In this document: in pieces, positions 1-10,581 of the stretch
Position numbering within the stretch: position 1 is the stretch's first letter
How the letters are laid out: each line of letters opens with the position of its first letter
Source: Polytrichum commune
Taxonomy: Eukaryota > Streptophyta > Polytrichopsida > Polytrichales > Polytrichaceae
Direction: 5' to 3'
Length of the DNA: 64,000 nt
NCBI GenBank assembly: GCA_950295325.1
Contig: OX485806.1
Coordinates: forward strand, 4,962,001 to 5,026,000
The notes under the pieces: generated by a model
The model's database searches: none
The model's input: only the letters and a program-made list of their open reading frames with translations
What the model was told of the DNA's origin: nothing
Program-made: the position numbers and the translations under genes

Positions 1-918
1 TTGTGGCGCCGTTGGTGAGAGGGCCCAAGTGATCCTAGTGTGGGTGAGGGCCCCGGGCGTTGGGAACGCCTCCCACCCACGAAGACTAGGAGGCACAAGG
101 GTAAGGCCATGAGCTATGCGTAGCTCATGGCGTGGTGATTCTAGAATGCTCAAGAACACCTCAATCGGAGGTGTGAGCTAGGAGTTATGGCCATTTGAGT
201 GGGGCGCTGTCCCGGGACAGCGCCCTGGTACAGCAGTGCCTGGGAGGGATTCCCGGGACTGCCAAGGTTCAAACAGGCATAACTTCCCCAAGACTTGCTC
301 GAATGGAGCAAGTGAGGAGTCCATCGGCATCTACGTGAAGCGTAGATGAGGATGGAGTGGTTGGTTGTTATGATCAGACATCATACAAGAAAGTTATGAT
401 GGTCTGAAGCTGCTGGGGGGTTCTAGGCCCAGCAGCTAAAGGAAATTGTCCACTTGGCCCCAACTCTTGGTAGGGAGACAAGAGGTTGGTTGACGGTGGG
501 GTAGGGGCCCCGCGTAGAGTCCTAGAGGCTTATATGGGTGAGGTGGTGTGGCCTCACCCACCCGAGGCCGAACGGCACGGCCTCCATTGGCATTGGCCTA
601 ATGTGAGGCCATAGTTGCCTAGTATGGTTCGGGTTGTTGTAGTGTTGCTCCGGCAACGCGATGATCAACATAAGATTGGACTTCCATGGATGGAAGTCCA
701 CATCTAAGGATTGGTTACCGATTAAAGGGGTTGGTTAGCGATTAAGGGGTGAGTCCCGAAAGCAAAGTAGGAGGGTTGGTTCCCTCCTATGAACTATTGG
801 TCCGGGGTAAGAGGAGCTATCCATTAGCATGGCGGAATGCGAATGGTTAGCGCTCGTAACCTTTGGTAGAAATGAAAATTGGCAAGATTGTCAAGGGGGG
901 CTAGCAAGGGTTGCGACA
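1..918 (+). repeat. LTR of the Ty3/gypsy family, cut by the window start
   Basis: Plus-oriented LTR ending in GGGTTGCGACA at 918. It matches the complete LTR at 13481-14455 from that LTR's base ~76 onward, so only the first few dozen bases lie outside the window. It carries a duplication of about 20 bases near 720-750 (GATTAAAGGGG...GATTAAGGGG) otherwise seen only in the LTR at 46048-47045. The next base is not a primer-binding site but the 3' untranslated region of a minus-strand element, so this junction is rearranged. It may be the displaced 5' LTR of N4. Confidence 0.9.
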
Positions 919-1464
919 CCACTAGCCTAACTCTATCATTTTGACACAACTAGGTTGGACCTCAACGCTTCTACTAAGTTGCCTCGGTTGCCACTCCGAG
1001 ATGGCTTTCCTTTGTTAAGCCACGTCTCGATCGCACGGGGGTGATGCCAAGTCCCGCCCGACTTGGCTCCCACTTTGCTCTTTCGAGACATGGGTTCATG
1101 ACGCCCATGCGCCAACTCGCATTGGCTCGTGGGTTGCACTTTTATAAGCACGCGCCATCACCTTGCCCCCGCCCGGACAAGACCATGGCTAAGAGGTTGT
1201 TGGTTTTATCCAAGACCCCTCTAAGCCATGGTCCCCATTACTCGGCCTACCCAACCTAGTTTAGCATATATATTCCTCCCTCTTCCACTAACCAAGCACA
1301 AGTACAAGACTAGGACCTCATCTTATACTTTTCTCTTTGCACCACTAAAGTTGAACTTTATTGCCTTAAGCGAAAATGAACAAGTACATAATGTGGAGGA
1401 CATTGCCTCCAAGTTAAGGGTGCTACTAACATCTCTCCCCCACTAAAGGAGATTGATGTCCTCA
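919..1464 (-). other. Truncated 3' untranslated region of G1
   Basis: Collinear with the untranslated 3' regions of N2 (9768-10581) and N3 (18885-19696), but missing roughly the 260 bases nearest the LTR, including the purine tract. I see no gene here; short frames on either strand are not conserved between copies. The break falls inside a CACTAGCCTAAC stretch shared with the other copies. Confidence 0.75.
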
Positions 1465-4400
1465 TCAATGCCTACGTTTCCTTTTGTTGGACCCTCTAGC
1501 CCTAGTTTCTTCAAAGCGCTTCACTATCTCCTTGGCATTCACCATGTCCCTTGCCGCTACCCAAGTGGCTTCTTTCTCATGAAACCCCCGCCACTTCACC
1601 AAATACTCCTTTCCTTTTCGCTTGTGGTTCCTACACTTGAGGATGCCTTCTACCTCGTACTCCAAATGATCTCCTACAAGGTCGGGAGGTGGCCTAATCA
1701 CTTGCTTACGATTAGGCCATAAGGTGTCTTCCTTGAACGGCTTTAATAGTGAGACATGGAATGTCGGATGCACTTTGATCTCGGGCGGCAACTCCAACTT
1801 ATAAACATCTTTGAAAACTCGTTCAACAATCGGAAACGGACCCGCAAATTTTGACATGAACTTTGGAGTGAGGCCTTCGGGCATTGTGAAGTTTTTTACA
1901 TTCAACAACACCTTTTGGCCCACCTCATACTCCACTTCGCGTCTTCCGGCATTGACTTGTTTTTCATAGCGTTTTTGGGCTTTCTCCAACAACAACTTGG
2001 TCTTCTCCAAAACTTGTTCACGCTTTTTGGCTAAGTCCTCACCATCTTGGTTGAACTCTAGTGTTGAATGTGCCCCCTCGAGAGCTAGGTCGGCGGGTTG
2101 GAGCGGATCCACTCCATAAGCCACCTTGAATGGCGATTGCTTGGTCGCCGAGTGCGTGGCTGCATTATAACTAAACTCCGCTAAACCCACATAGTCCGCC
2201 CAATCTCGTTGGTCCGCACTCACAAAGTTCCTCAAGTATTGGTTCAAGACTCCATTCACACGCTCGGTTTGGCCATCCGTTTGGGGATGGAAGGCCGTGC
2301 TAAAGGTTAGTTTTGTTCCAACCTTCCTAAAGAAATGCCTCCAAAATGCGCTTGTGAACTTCGGATCTCGATCGGATACAATCACTCTCGGCAACCCGTG
2401 ATGCCTCCACCATGCATTGAGAAAGAGCTTTGCGGTCTCCAAAGCGGTTGCCGTTCCCACGGTTGGCACCATATGCGCCAACTTACTAAACCGGTCCACC
2501 ATCACCAAGATGGCATCGTAGCCTCGTGACTCCGGCAAACTCGTGATGAAGTCCATGGACACACTATGCCATGGCCCCGGCGGGATAGGCAACGGTTGCA
2601 ATAAGCCGGCTTGCTTTTGATAAGAGGCTCGGTTTAATTGGCATTTGACACAAGTCTTCACAAAGTGGGCGATTTCTTCTTTCATGCATGGCCAATAATA
2701 CCTCCTTGACACCGCCGCTATGGTGGCTTTTTCTCCTCTATGGCCGGCGATGGGACTATCATGTTCCTCCTCCAAAACCAATAGCCTCAACTTGCCTTGT
2801 GGCACATACACCCGACTTTGCTTATACTTGAGCAATCCGTCCACCAACTTGATCTCCTTAAGCGCCTTGCCTTTGCGAAGCTCGCCTAGAAACACTTGTG
2901 CTTCGGGATCGTTGACGTACCCCTCCCTTAACTTACGATGCAAGTCACATTCACCTTTGTACATTAGCCACAAGCTTTGACTTGTGCCCATTTCTTGGAA
3001 CTCTTCACGTCTACTTAACGCGTCCGGCACCACATTATCACGGCCCGGTTTGTGGATCAACTCCACGTTCATAAGCGCCAAGGTATCGTGCCACCGCAAT
3101 TGCTTGGCGCTCACTTGCGTTTGTGTCTCGAAATACTTCAACGACACGTTGTCCGTGTACACCTTGGTCTTGTGCAACCCCAAATAATGTTGCCACGTCT
3201 TCAAGCAATGTACTACGGCGAAGAGCTCCTTTTCATGAGTTGGCCATCGTCTTTGACAACCATCGAGTTTCTTGCTCTCATAAGCAATGGGCCGTCCATC
3301 TTGCATCAACACTCCGCCAATTGCAAAATCGCTCGCATCCGTATGCACCTCAAAAGGCTTGTCAAACTCCGGGAACTTTAGTACGGGCGGCGAAGACAAT
3401 TTGCTCTTGAGCTCCCAAAAAGCTTGGTGACAAGGTTCGTCCCATTCTTGGGATACCCCTTTCTTCAACAAGTCGGACAAAGGCCTAGCAACCTTAGAAA
3501 AATCTCGAATGAAGCGGCGGTAGTAATTGGCTAGGCCAAGGAACGACCTAAGCCCTTTTTGAGTCGATGGCCGCTTCCATTCTTGAATCGCCTTTACCTT
3601 TTTCATGTCCGGCTTAATTCCATCCTTGGTCACCACATGGCCTAAGAACTCAATTTCATTTTGAGCAAAATCGCTCTTCTCCCCGTTAGCATACAACTTG
3701 TTGTCCCTTAGTTTTCGAAGCACCACCTCAAGGTGCCGTGCATGCTCCTCCGCCGTCTTGGAATACACCAAGATGTCGTCGATATAGATTATTACGAAAT
3801 CGTCGGTTTCCTCTCGAAAGATGGTATTCATAAGGGTTGTGAATGTCGAGGGCGCATTACACAACCCGAAAGGCATCACCAAAAACTCGTAAGACCCATA
3901 CCTTGTGCGGCATGCCGTCTTTTCAACATCTTCATTCGCGATTCGAATTTGATAATACCCGGATTTTAAGTCAATACGACTAAAATACTTAGCTCCCGCC
4001 AATCGGTCGAAAAGATCATCAATCCGAGGTAGCGGGTAGTTGTTTTTGATAGTCACCTTATTCAAGGCCCTATAATCGATGCACATGCGTAGCTTGCCAT
4101 CTTTTTTATCCACAAAGAGCACCGGGGCCCCATATGGTGATTTACTTGGCCTAATGTAACCTCTTGATAGCAAGTCATTGAGTTGTTTCTTCAATTCTAG
4201 CAACTCTTTTTGGTTCAATCGATAAGGTGCCTTGGACGGTGGCTCGGACCCCGGGATCACCTCGATCTTGTGATCGACTTCTCTCGTTGGCGGTAACTCT
4301 TGGGGCAACTCGTCGGTGAGTACATCCTTGTACCTCCCTAATACATCGCGAATGTGCTTTGGAGGAGGCCCATCGGTTTTAGCCTCCTCGTGAGTTCTTT

Positions 4401-6105
4401 GGTGTTGCTCCATTCGGACCACCACAACCATTTGTACTTTGGACATTCGGTCTGTCGAGACCAAATTCAACTTGCCTCCTCCCGCCATAGGAGTCCTCGT
4501 CAACTTTAAAGTCATTTCCTTGCCATTACGACAAATTACAAGCCGCACCGGCTTGCGCCTCACATCCACCGTGTGAGTCTCGAAGAAGGTGTCCCCCAAA
4601 ATGAGGTCCACCTCATCCATTTCACAAAGTGTGAAATTCTCCTTAAACTCCAACGTCCCACACTTTAAGTTCACGTTCAACGCTACCTCCTTCGTCTCAT
4701 GCGGCTCGCCCTTTGCGAACCGCACGTTAATGGGCTTGCCCGCTCTACCCGTTGGCAAGCCCAATTCCTTCGCAAGTTTCGGGCTCATGAAGGAGTGCGT
4801 TGCCCCTGTATCAACCAAGCATGAGACATTCCGACCATTGATTTCGGCTTCAAGGAACAAAAGACTTGGCCTTGGCTTAAGGCTACTAGCCTTGGCCACA
4901 AAGCCACCTTCTAGCATTTGGTCGGCGGTACAACCACGATTTGTCTTGACACTCACCTTGTTGTCGGGGCACGCCGCTTGAAAATGACCAAGTTTGCCAC
5001 ATTTGTGGCACCGCTTGTCCTTCATGTCGCCTCCTTTAATTCCTACATTGGGTGGTTTTCCTCCTTGGTAGCCACCCTTGGTGGAATTTGTCCCGTCGGG
5101 TTGTCCTTTGAAATGGTTGGATGGCCCAAATTTCTTGCGCTCTTTGCCTCGAGACATATTTCGACTCGAGCCGCTTTGTTGTGCGGGGCCGCTTGACTTT
5201 CTTTCGGGGCCGTCGGCTTCAATTCTCTCCGCGATCTTAATGATCCCCGTCACGTCCTCGGGAAGCTTTGGAAACTTGAACAAGGCGTCTACCACCCACT
5301 TTTGTAAGCCACCTAAGAAAATGCATCTCTTGGCAAATTCATCCATCTTAGGTGTAGCATTCATTTGGGCGTTAAAATCGCGCACATAGGCCTTAAGGGA
5401 CCCCGTGTGCCTCATTTGCACCAAGTTCATTCCCTCCCGCAATTCTTGGTACTCCGGCGTGAACCTATCAACAAGCAATTCCTTGAAGCCGACCCAAGTC
5501 AAGTTTGCCACCAACTCGGGCTCTTGTTCTTTTTTGCTCGTCCACCATTGGAGCGCATGGTCTTTCAAAAAGGTCACCGCTATGGAGACCTTGTCGTCTT
5601 CATCGGGCCTTTGGACATCGTAGTAGTTGTCCATTTCCAATAAAAATTCTTTGACCTTTCTTGCCTTACCAAGCCCCGAAAAGGTACTTGGCATATTTAC
5701 CTTGGCCAACTTCTTTGTTGAAGAAGAAGGCCTAGCCCCTTGCATCATAAGGAGCTCGATCATTTTGTCTTGGCGAGCTCTCTCGTCCTTGACACGCTTG
5801 AGCTCTTGATTCACGGAGTCCATGAACTCAAGCATTTTGAGTTGGAATTTTAATCCAACATCACCACCTTCCAAGCTTTCGGGCGCATTTGGAAGTCTAG
5901 CCCCCGAATTTTCTTCGAGGTTTTCGGGACCCCTTTCTAGGGACTCCTCCACTTCCTCACCGGTTGCACCATCATCCCCACCATTGTTAATAGACTCAAT
6001 GGCGGGGTCAACATCCTCTTCAACATGATCTTTGTTCCGTTTTGAGCGTCGCAACTTTTTAGAAGTCCCCGCCTCACCATCGTTACCCGCACGTTTGGTA
6101 GCCAT
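1465..6105 (-). CDS. gag-pol: Gag-Pol polyprotein of a Ty3/gypsy chromovirus (1546 aa)
   Basis: One uninterrupted frame with every expected domain in Ty3 order. Gag capsid lies around residues 110-300 and a zinc knuckle [14 protein letters not shown] near 364. The protease has DTGA near 430. Reverse transcriptase has YIDD near 773. RNase H starts with HTDAS near 920 and keeps its acidic residues, although the usual YTDH reads YTDN. Integrase has an HHCC finger around 1115-1160 and the DDE triad near 1183 (MDF), 1243 (SDRD) and 1282 (TERVN). A chromodomain lies around 1483-1535, followed by a basic tail (KRKRRH). The first ATG, 50 bases after the LTR, precedes a lysine/arginine-rich start and matches the start position in the decayed copies. 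The products would form particles, reverse-transcribe element RNA and insert DNA, the chromodomain probably steering insertion to marked chromatin. No internal lesion is seen, in contrast to every other copy here. Confidence 0.95.
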   Translation of the reverse strand: MATKRAGNDGEAGTSKKLRRSKRNKDHVEEDVDPAIESINNGGDDGATGEEVEESLERGPENLEENSGARLPNAPESLEGGDVGLKFQLKMLEFMDSVNQELKRVKDERARQDKMIELLMMQGARPSSSTKKLAKVNMPSTFSGLGKARKVKEFLLEMDNYYDVQRPDEDDKVSIAVTFLKDHALQWWTSKKEQEPELVANLTWVGFKELLVDRFTPEYQELREGMNLVQMRHTGSLKAYVRDFNAQMNATPKMDEFAKRCIFLGGLQKWVVDALFKFPKLPEDVTGIIKIAERIEADGPERKSSGPAQQSGSSRNMSRGKERKKFGPSNHFKGQPDGTNSTKGGYQGGKPPNVGIKGGDMKDKRCHKCGKLGHFQAACPDNKVSVKTNRGCTADQMLEGGFVAKASSLKPRPSLLFLEAEINGRNVSCLVDTGATHSFMSPKLAKELGLPTGRAGKPINVRFAKGEPHETKEVALNVNLKCGTLEFKENFTLCEMDEVDLILGDTFFETHTVDVRRKPVRLVICRNGKEMTLKLTRTPMAGGGKLNLVSTDRMSKVQMVVVVRMEQHQRTHEEAKTDGPPPKHIRDVLGRYKDVLTDELPQELPPTREVDHKIEVIPGSEPPSKAPYRLNQKELLELKKQLNDLLSRGYIRPSKSPYGAPVLFVDKKDGKLRMCIDYRALNKVTIKNNYPLPRIDDLFDRLAGAKYFSRIDLKSGYYQIRIANEDVEKTACRTRYGSYEFLVMPFGLCNAPSTFTTLMNTIFREETDDFVIIYIDDILVYSKTAEEHARHLEVVLRKLRDNKLYANGEKSDFAQNEIEFLGHVVTKDGIKPDMKKVKAIQEWKRPSTQKGLRSFLGLANYYRRFIRDFSKVARPLSDLLKKGVSQEWDEPCHQAFWELKSKLSSPPVLKFPEFDKPFEVHTDASDFAIGGVLMQDGRPIAYESKKLDGCQRRWPTHEKELFAVVHCLKTWQHYLGLHKTKVYTDNVSLKYFETQTQVSAKQLRWHDTLALMNVELIHKPGRDNVVPDALSRREEFQEMGTSQSLWLMYKGECDLHRKLREGYVNDPEAQVFLGELRKGKALKEIKLVDGLLKYKQSRVYVPQGKLRLLVLEEEHDSPIAGHRGEKATIAAVSRRYYWPCMKEEIAHFVKTCVKCQLNRASYQKQAGLLQPLPIPPGPWHSVSMDFITSLPESRGYDAILVMVDRFSKLAHMVPTVGTATALETAKLFLNAWWRHHGLPRVIVSDRDPKFTSAFWRHFFRKVGTKLTFSTAFHPQTDGQTERVNGVLNQYLRNFVSADQRDWADYVGLAEFSYNAATHSATKQSPFKVAYGVDPLQPADLALEGAHSTLEFNQDGEDLAKKREQVLEKTKLLLEKAQKRYEKQVNAGRREVEYEVGQKVLLNVKNFTMPEGLTPKFMSKFAGPFPIVERVFKDVYKLELPPEIKVHPTFHVSLLKPFKEDTLWPNRKQVIRPPPDLVGDHLEYEVEGILKCRNHKRKGKEYLVKWRGFHEKEATWVAARDMVNAKEIVKRFEETRARGSNKRKRRH

Positions 6106-6135
6106 CTCTCCTTCAAAGTGCTAGCTCAAAGACGA

Positions 6136-6153
6136 AACCCTGCTCTGATACCA
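6136..6153 (-). promoter_or_regulatory. Primer-binding site of G1 (initiator tRNA-Met type)
   Basis: On the minus strand, two bases after the LTR end (GCGACA CG), the sequence reads TGGTATCAGAGCAGGGTT. The first 12 bases are the classic complement of the 3' end of plant initiator tRNA-Met. The same site is present next to the 5' LTRs of N2, N3 and the N5 region. Confidence 0.9.
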
Positions 6154-6155
6154 CG

Positions 6156-7097
6156 TGTCGCGACCCTTGCTAGTTTTTCTCCACTTAGCTCAATCGCTTT
6201 CCAACTCTAGCAAGTGTCCCGAGCGCTAACCTGCACATCCCACGCACATGCATGGTTAGCTCCCAAAACCGCGGACCTTCAATCCCATATTTGGTCACCA
6301 AACCCTCCTACACATGCATTCGGGACTCTTTCCCCTTAGTAGGTAACCCATCGCTAAGGTGGACTTCCATCCATGGAAGTCCACTCCCTACTTGGTCATA
6401 GTGTTGCTAGGACAACACTACAACCACCCGGAGCACATTGCCAAGTATGCTCCGGGGGGGGGTCGGTCGGCAAAGCCGCCTCACCCATATAAGCCTCTAG
6501 GACTTTTGGCGGGGCCCCTCCCCCACCGTCAACATCCCTTTTGTCTCTCTACCAAGAGTTGGGGCCAAGTAGACATTTTCCCTTAGCCGCTGGGTCTAGA
6601 AGCCTCCCTGCAGCTTCAGACCTTCATAACTTCCACGTGCGGTCTCTGAATCTAACAACCAACCACTCTATCGTCATGTACATTTCACGTAGATCCCTAT
6701 GGACACCTCACTTGCCCTATTCGGGCAAGTATTGAGGAAGTTATGCCTGTTTAAACCTTTGCAGTCCCGGGAGCCACTCCCAGGCCCCTGCTGTTCCAGG
6801 GCGCTGTCCCGGGACAGCATCCCACTCAAAGTGCCATATCTCCTAGCTCACACCTCAGATTGAGGTGTTCTTTAGCATTCTAGAATCGGGACGCCATAAG
6901 CTACTCATAGCTTATGGCTTTACCCTCATGACTCCTAGTCTTTGTGGGTGGGAGGCGTTCTAAACGCCCGGGGCCCTCACCCACCTTAGGATCACTTGGT
7001 CCCTCTCACCAATGGCGTCACAAGTCCCGGGTGTCACTCCGGGGTCCCCCTTGTGCCCATGGTGTTGCGGGCACTCCTCATGGAGAGGTGCGCGACA
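6156..7097 (-). repeat. 5' LTR of G1 (942 bp)
   Basis: Bounded by TGTCGC and GCGACA inverted ends and adjoining the primer site. It aligns with the other LTRs through their shared hairpins (for example GGACTTCCA...TGGAAGTCC near 6360) but is clearly the most diverged LTR in the window. A TTATAT motif on the minus strand (6487-6492) lies about 380 bases upstream of the gag start and is a candidate TATA box. Confidence 0.9.
6487..6492 (-). promoter_or_regulatory. Candidate TATA box in the G1 LTR
   Basis: Minus-strand TTATAT followed by GGGTGAGG. The same motif sits at the equivalent place in the other LTRs (14083-14088 in N3), inside an otherwise GC-rich stretch. Position within the LTR suits an RNA polymerase II start for the element transcript. 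Motif match only. Confidence 0.35.
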
Positions 7098-7711
7098 TCT
7101 ATGGCCGGCAATAAGACTATCATATTCCTCCTTCAAAACCGATAGCCTCAACTTGCCTTGTGGCACATACACCCAACTTTGCTTGCACTTGAACAATCCG
7201 TCCACCAACTTAACCTCTTTGAGCACCTTGCTCTTGCGAAGGTCACCTAAAAGTTTTTGTGCTTTTGGGGTAGTAAATTTACCCCTCCCGTATCTTGCAT
7301 CACAAGTTTCCTTCGCCGGCACACATTAGCCACAAGGTTTGGATGGTTCTCATTGCTTGGAACTCTTCCGGTCTACTTCGCGCATCCGGCACCACATTTC
7401 CGCGGTCCGGTTTGTGGATCAAATCCACCTTCATAAGCGCCAAACTATCATGCCACCGCAATGACTTGGCGCTCACTTGCGCTTGTATGTCAAAATACTT
7501 TTAGGACACATTGTCCATGTAGACTTTTGCTTTGTGCGACCCCAAATAGTGTCGCCACATCTTCAAGCAATGCACTACGGCAAAGAAGTTCTTTGTCATG
7601 AGTTGGTTGTCTTCTTTGACAACCATCGAGCTTCATGCTCCCATATGCAATGGCCATCCAATTACACATAATCCACCATTGGCAAAGTCACTCACCCCCA
7701 TATGCACCTCA
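7098..7711 (-). pseudogene. Fragment of decayed pol (integrase N-terminus to RNase H)
   Basis: Collinear on the minus strand with the region of G1 around 3350-2730: integrase HHCC finger remnants (ends ...LKEEYDSLIAGHRC), then RNase H up to the tandem-repeat zone. Frameshifts and stops break the frame. It begins directly at the outer end of the G1 5' LTR and ends directly at the LTR at 7712, so it is what remains of an element that G1 and N1 landed in or recombined with. Confidence 0.8.
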
Positions 7712-8683
7712 TGTCGCAACCCTTGCTAGGTCCCTTAATAATCTTGCCAATTTTCGTTTCTACCAAAGGTTACGAGCGCTAACCCTTCGCATTCCGCCAT
7801 GCTAATGGATAGCTCCTCTTACCCCGGACCAATAGTTCATAGGAGGGAACCAACCCTCCTACTTTGCTTTCGGGACTCACCCCTTAATCGGTAACCCATT
7901 TCCCCAATGTAGACTTCCATCCATGGAAGTCCAATCCTATGTTGATCATCGCGTTGCCGGAGCAACACTACAACAACCCGAACCATACTAGGCAACTATG
8001 GGCTCACAATGGGCCAATGCCAATGGAGGCCGTGCCGTTCGGCCTCGGGTGGGTGAGGCCACACCACCTCACCCATATAAGCCTCTAGGACTTCACGCGG
8101 GGCCCCTACCCCACCGTCAACCAACCTCTTGTCTCTCTACCAAGAGTTGGGGCCAAGTGGACATTTTCCCTTAGCCGCTGGGCCTAGAAGCCCCCAGCAG
8201 CTTCAGACCATCATAAATTCCTTGTATGATGTCTGATTCCAGCAACCAACCACTTTATCTTCATCTACGCTTCACGTAGATGCCGATGGACTCCTCACTT
8301 GCCCCAGTCGGGCAAGTCTTGAGGAAGTTATGCCTGTTTGAACCTTGGCAGTCCCGGGAATCACTCCCAGGCACTGCTGTAGCAGGGCGCTGTCCCGGGA
8401 CAGCACCCCACTCAAATGGCCATAACTCCTAGCTCACACCTCGGATTGAGGTGTTCTTGAGCATTCTAGAATCACCACGCCATGAGCTACGCATAGCTCA
8501 TGGCCTCACCCTCATGCCTCCTAGTCTTTGTGGGTGGGAGGCGTTCCCAACGCCCGGGGCCCTCACCCACACTAGGATCACTTGGGCCCTCTCACCAACG
8601 GCGCCACAAGTCCCGGGTGTCACTCCGGGGTCCCCCTTGTGCCCATGGTGTTTCGGCCACTCCTCATGGAGAGGTGCGCGACA
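7712..8683 (-). repeat. 3' LTR of N1 (972 bp)
   Basis: Full-length minus LTR followed by CTCACCCCCACC, the complement of the polypurine tract, so it is the 3' LTR of the element to its right. Its first ~70 bases share a private variant (TTTTCGTTTCTACCAAAGG) with the LTR at 28193-29151, its presumed partner, although the rest differs more. Confidence 0.9.
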
Positions 8684-8780
8684 CTCACCCCCACCAAACG
8701 GAGTCGATGCCCTCATCGACTATACTCGTAGTCGGCACACCAATTCTCAAGTTGCCATCCTCTATGGTGCCGCATTGTGT
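8684..8780 (-). other. LTR-proximal end of the N1 3' untranslated region, with polypurine tract
   Basis: Starts with the complement of the purine tract GGTGGGGGTGAG next to the LTR and runs to CATTGTGT, where N2 begins. Its continuation is at 22992. Confidence 0.8.
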
Positions 8781-8791
8781 CTGATACCACG
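8781..8791 (-). other. Stray 11-bp primer-site remnant outside the N2 3' LTR
   Basis: CTGATACCACG, the complement of CGTGGTATCAG: exactly the two-base spacer plus the first nine bases of the primer-binding site. It lies at the outer edge of the N2 3' LTR, where host flank should be. Such a remnant would be expected if the tRNA primer was not fully removed before integration. See findings. Confidence 0.7.
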
Positions 8792-9767
8792 TGTCGCAAC
8801 CCTTGCTAGATCCCTTAACAATCTTGCCAATTTTCAATTCTAGCAAAGGTTACGAGTCGCTAACCCTTCGCATACCGCCATGCTAATGATTAGCTCCTCT
8901 CGCCCCGGACCTTATAGTTCATTGGAGGGAAACCAACCCTCCTACTTTGCTTTAGGGACTCACCCCTTTAATCGGTAACCAATCCTAAGATGTGAACTTC
9001 CATCCATGGAAGTCCAATCTTATGTTGATCATCGCATTGCCGGAGCAACACTACAACAACCCAAACCATACTAGGCAACTATGGCCTCACAATGGGCCAA
9101 TGCCAATGGAGGCCATGCCGTTCGGCCTCGGGTGGGTGAGGCCACACCACCTCACCCATATAAGCCTCTAGGACTCTACGCGGGGACCCTACCCCACCGT
9201 CAACCAACCTCTTGTCTCTCTACCAAGAGTTGGGGCCAAGTGGACATTTTCCCTTAGCCGCTGGGCCTAGAAACCCCTAGCAGCTTCAGACCATCATAAC
9301 TTCCTTGTATGATGTCGAATGCTAACAGTTGACCACTCCATCTTCATCTACGCTTCACGTAGATGCCGATGGACTCCTCACTTGCCCCATTCGGGCAAGT
9401 CTTGAGGAAGTTATGCCTGTTTGAACCTTGGCAGTCCTGGGAATCACTCCCAGGCACTGCTGTACCAGGGCGCTGTCCCGGGACAGCGCCCCACTCAAAT
9501 GGCCATAACTCCTAGCTCACACCTCCGATTGAGGTGTTCTTGAGCATTCTAGAGTCACCACGCCATGAGCTAGGCATAGCTCATGGCCTTACCCTTGTGC
9601 CTCCTAGTCTCCGTGGGTGGGAGGCGTTCCCAACGCCCGGGGGCCCTCACCCACACTAGGATCACTTGGGCCCTCTCACCAACGGCGCCACAAGTCCCGG
9701 GTGTCACTCCGGGGTCCCCCTTGTGCCCATGGTGTTTCGGCCACTCCTCATGGAGAGGTGCGCGACA
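8792..9767 (-). repeat. 3' LTR of N2 (976 bp)
   Basis: Pairs with the LTR at 22017-22991: long private stretches are shared (for example TTAACAATCTTGCC and ATGATTAGCTCCTCTCGCC), and I noticed only about four differences by eye. It is followed by the complement of the polypurine tract at 9768. Confidence 0.92.
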
Positions 9768-10581
9768 CTCACCCCCACCAAACGGAGTCGATGCCCTCGT
9801 CGACTATACTCGTAGTCGGCACACCAATTCTCAAGTTGCCATCCTCTATGGTGCCGCATTGTGTTTACCTTAGGGCGCGACCCCCACAATGCATCTTCAA
9901 ATTTGGCATCGTCCCAAAGGTGTCGTTCCTAGGTGGTCCGTTAGTGACCTTGGATCTCTCATCCAAGGACCTAACTTATACTAGACCCACCTACTTTGGG
10001 ACTCACTTGGGTTGCCCCTCCTTTGGGGCCTCACCCGTTAGGCTCCACTAGCCTAACATGACACATCTAGGCGAGACCTCAATGCTTCCACTAAGTTGTC
10101 TCGGTTGGAACTCCGAGATGGCTTTCCATTGTTAAGCCACGCCTCGATCGCACGGGGGTGATGCCAAGTCCCGCCCGACTCGGTTCCCACTTTGCTCTTT
10201 CGAGACATGGGTTCATGACTTCCATGCGCCAACTCACGTTAGCTCGCGGGTAGCACTTTTATGAGCACGTGCCATCACCTTGCCCCCGCCCGGACAAGCC
10301 CACAACTAAGAAGTTTCTTGGTTTTATCCAAGGCCCCTCCAAGCCATGGCCCCCAATTACTCGGCTTACCCAACCTAGTTTGGCATGTCTATTCCCCCTC
10401 TTCCACTAACCAAGCACAAGTACAAGACTAGGACCTCATCTCATACTTTTCTCTTTGCACCACTAAAGTTTGGACTTTATTTCCTTAAGCCAAAGAACAA
10501 GTACATGTTGTGGAGCGATTAGCCTTGAAGCTAAGTGTGCTATTAGCCTCTCTCCCCCACTAAAGGAGATTGATGTCCTCA
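9768..10581 (-). other. 3' untranslated region and polypurine tract of N2
   Basis: About 814 bases between the pol stop and the 3' LTR. On the minus strand it ends GGTGGGGGTGAG directly before TGTCGC, a purine-rich plus-strand primer. The rest is conserved between N1, N2, N3, N4 and N5, but I find no frame conserved in all of them and call no gene. Confidence 0.8.

Larger units (their letters stand above)
919..7097 (-). mobile_element. G1: Ty3/gypsy chromovirus with intact gag-pol, 3' LTR missing
   Basis: Order on the minus strand: 5' LTR (7097-6156), primer site (6153-6136), short leader, gag-pol (6105-1465), then 3' untranslated sequence ending abruptly at 919. Related copies have about 810 bases between stop codon and 3' LTR; only 546 remain here, and the polypurine tract and 3' LTR are gone, replaced by a plus-oriented LTR. 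The 5' LTR is more diverged than the others, for example just inside TGTCGCGACCCTTGCTAG, so G1 represents another subfamily. As it stands it cannot complete reverse transcription of its own RNA, but it could be transcribed and supply proteins. Confidence 0.85.

Noticed and set aside
8684-8791. Miniature element made of two LTRs around a ~108-base interior
   Set aside because: The 97-base piece continues at 22992 beyond N2, so nesting explains it better; only the 11-base primer remnant needs another explanation.
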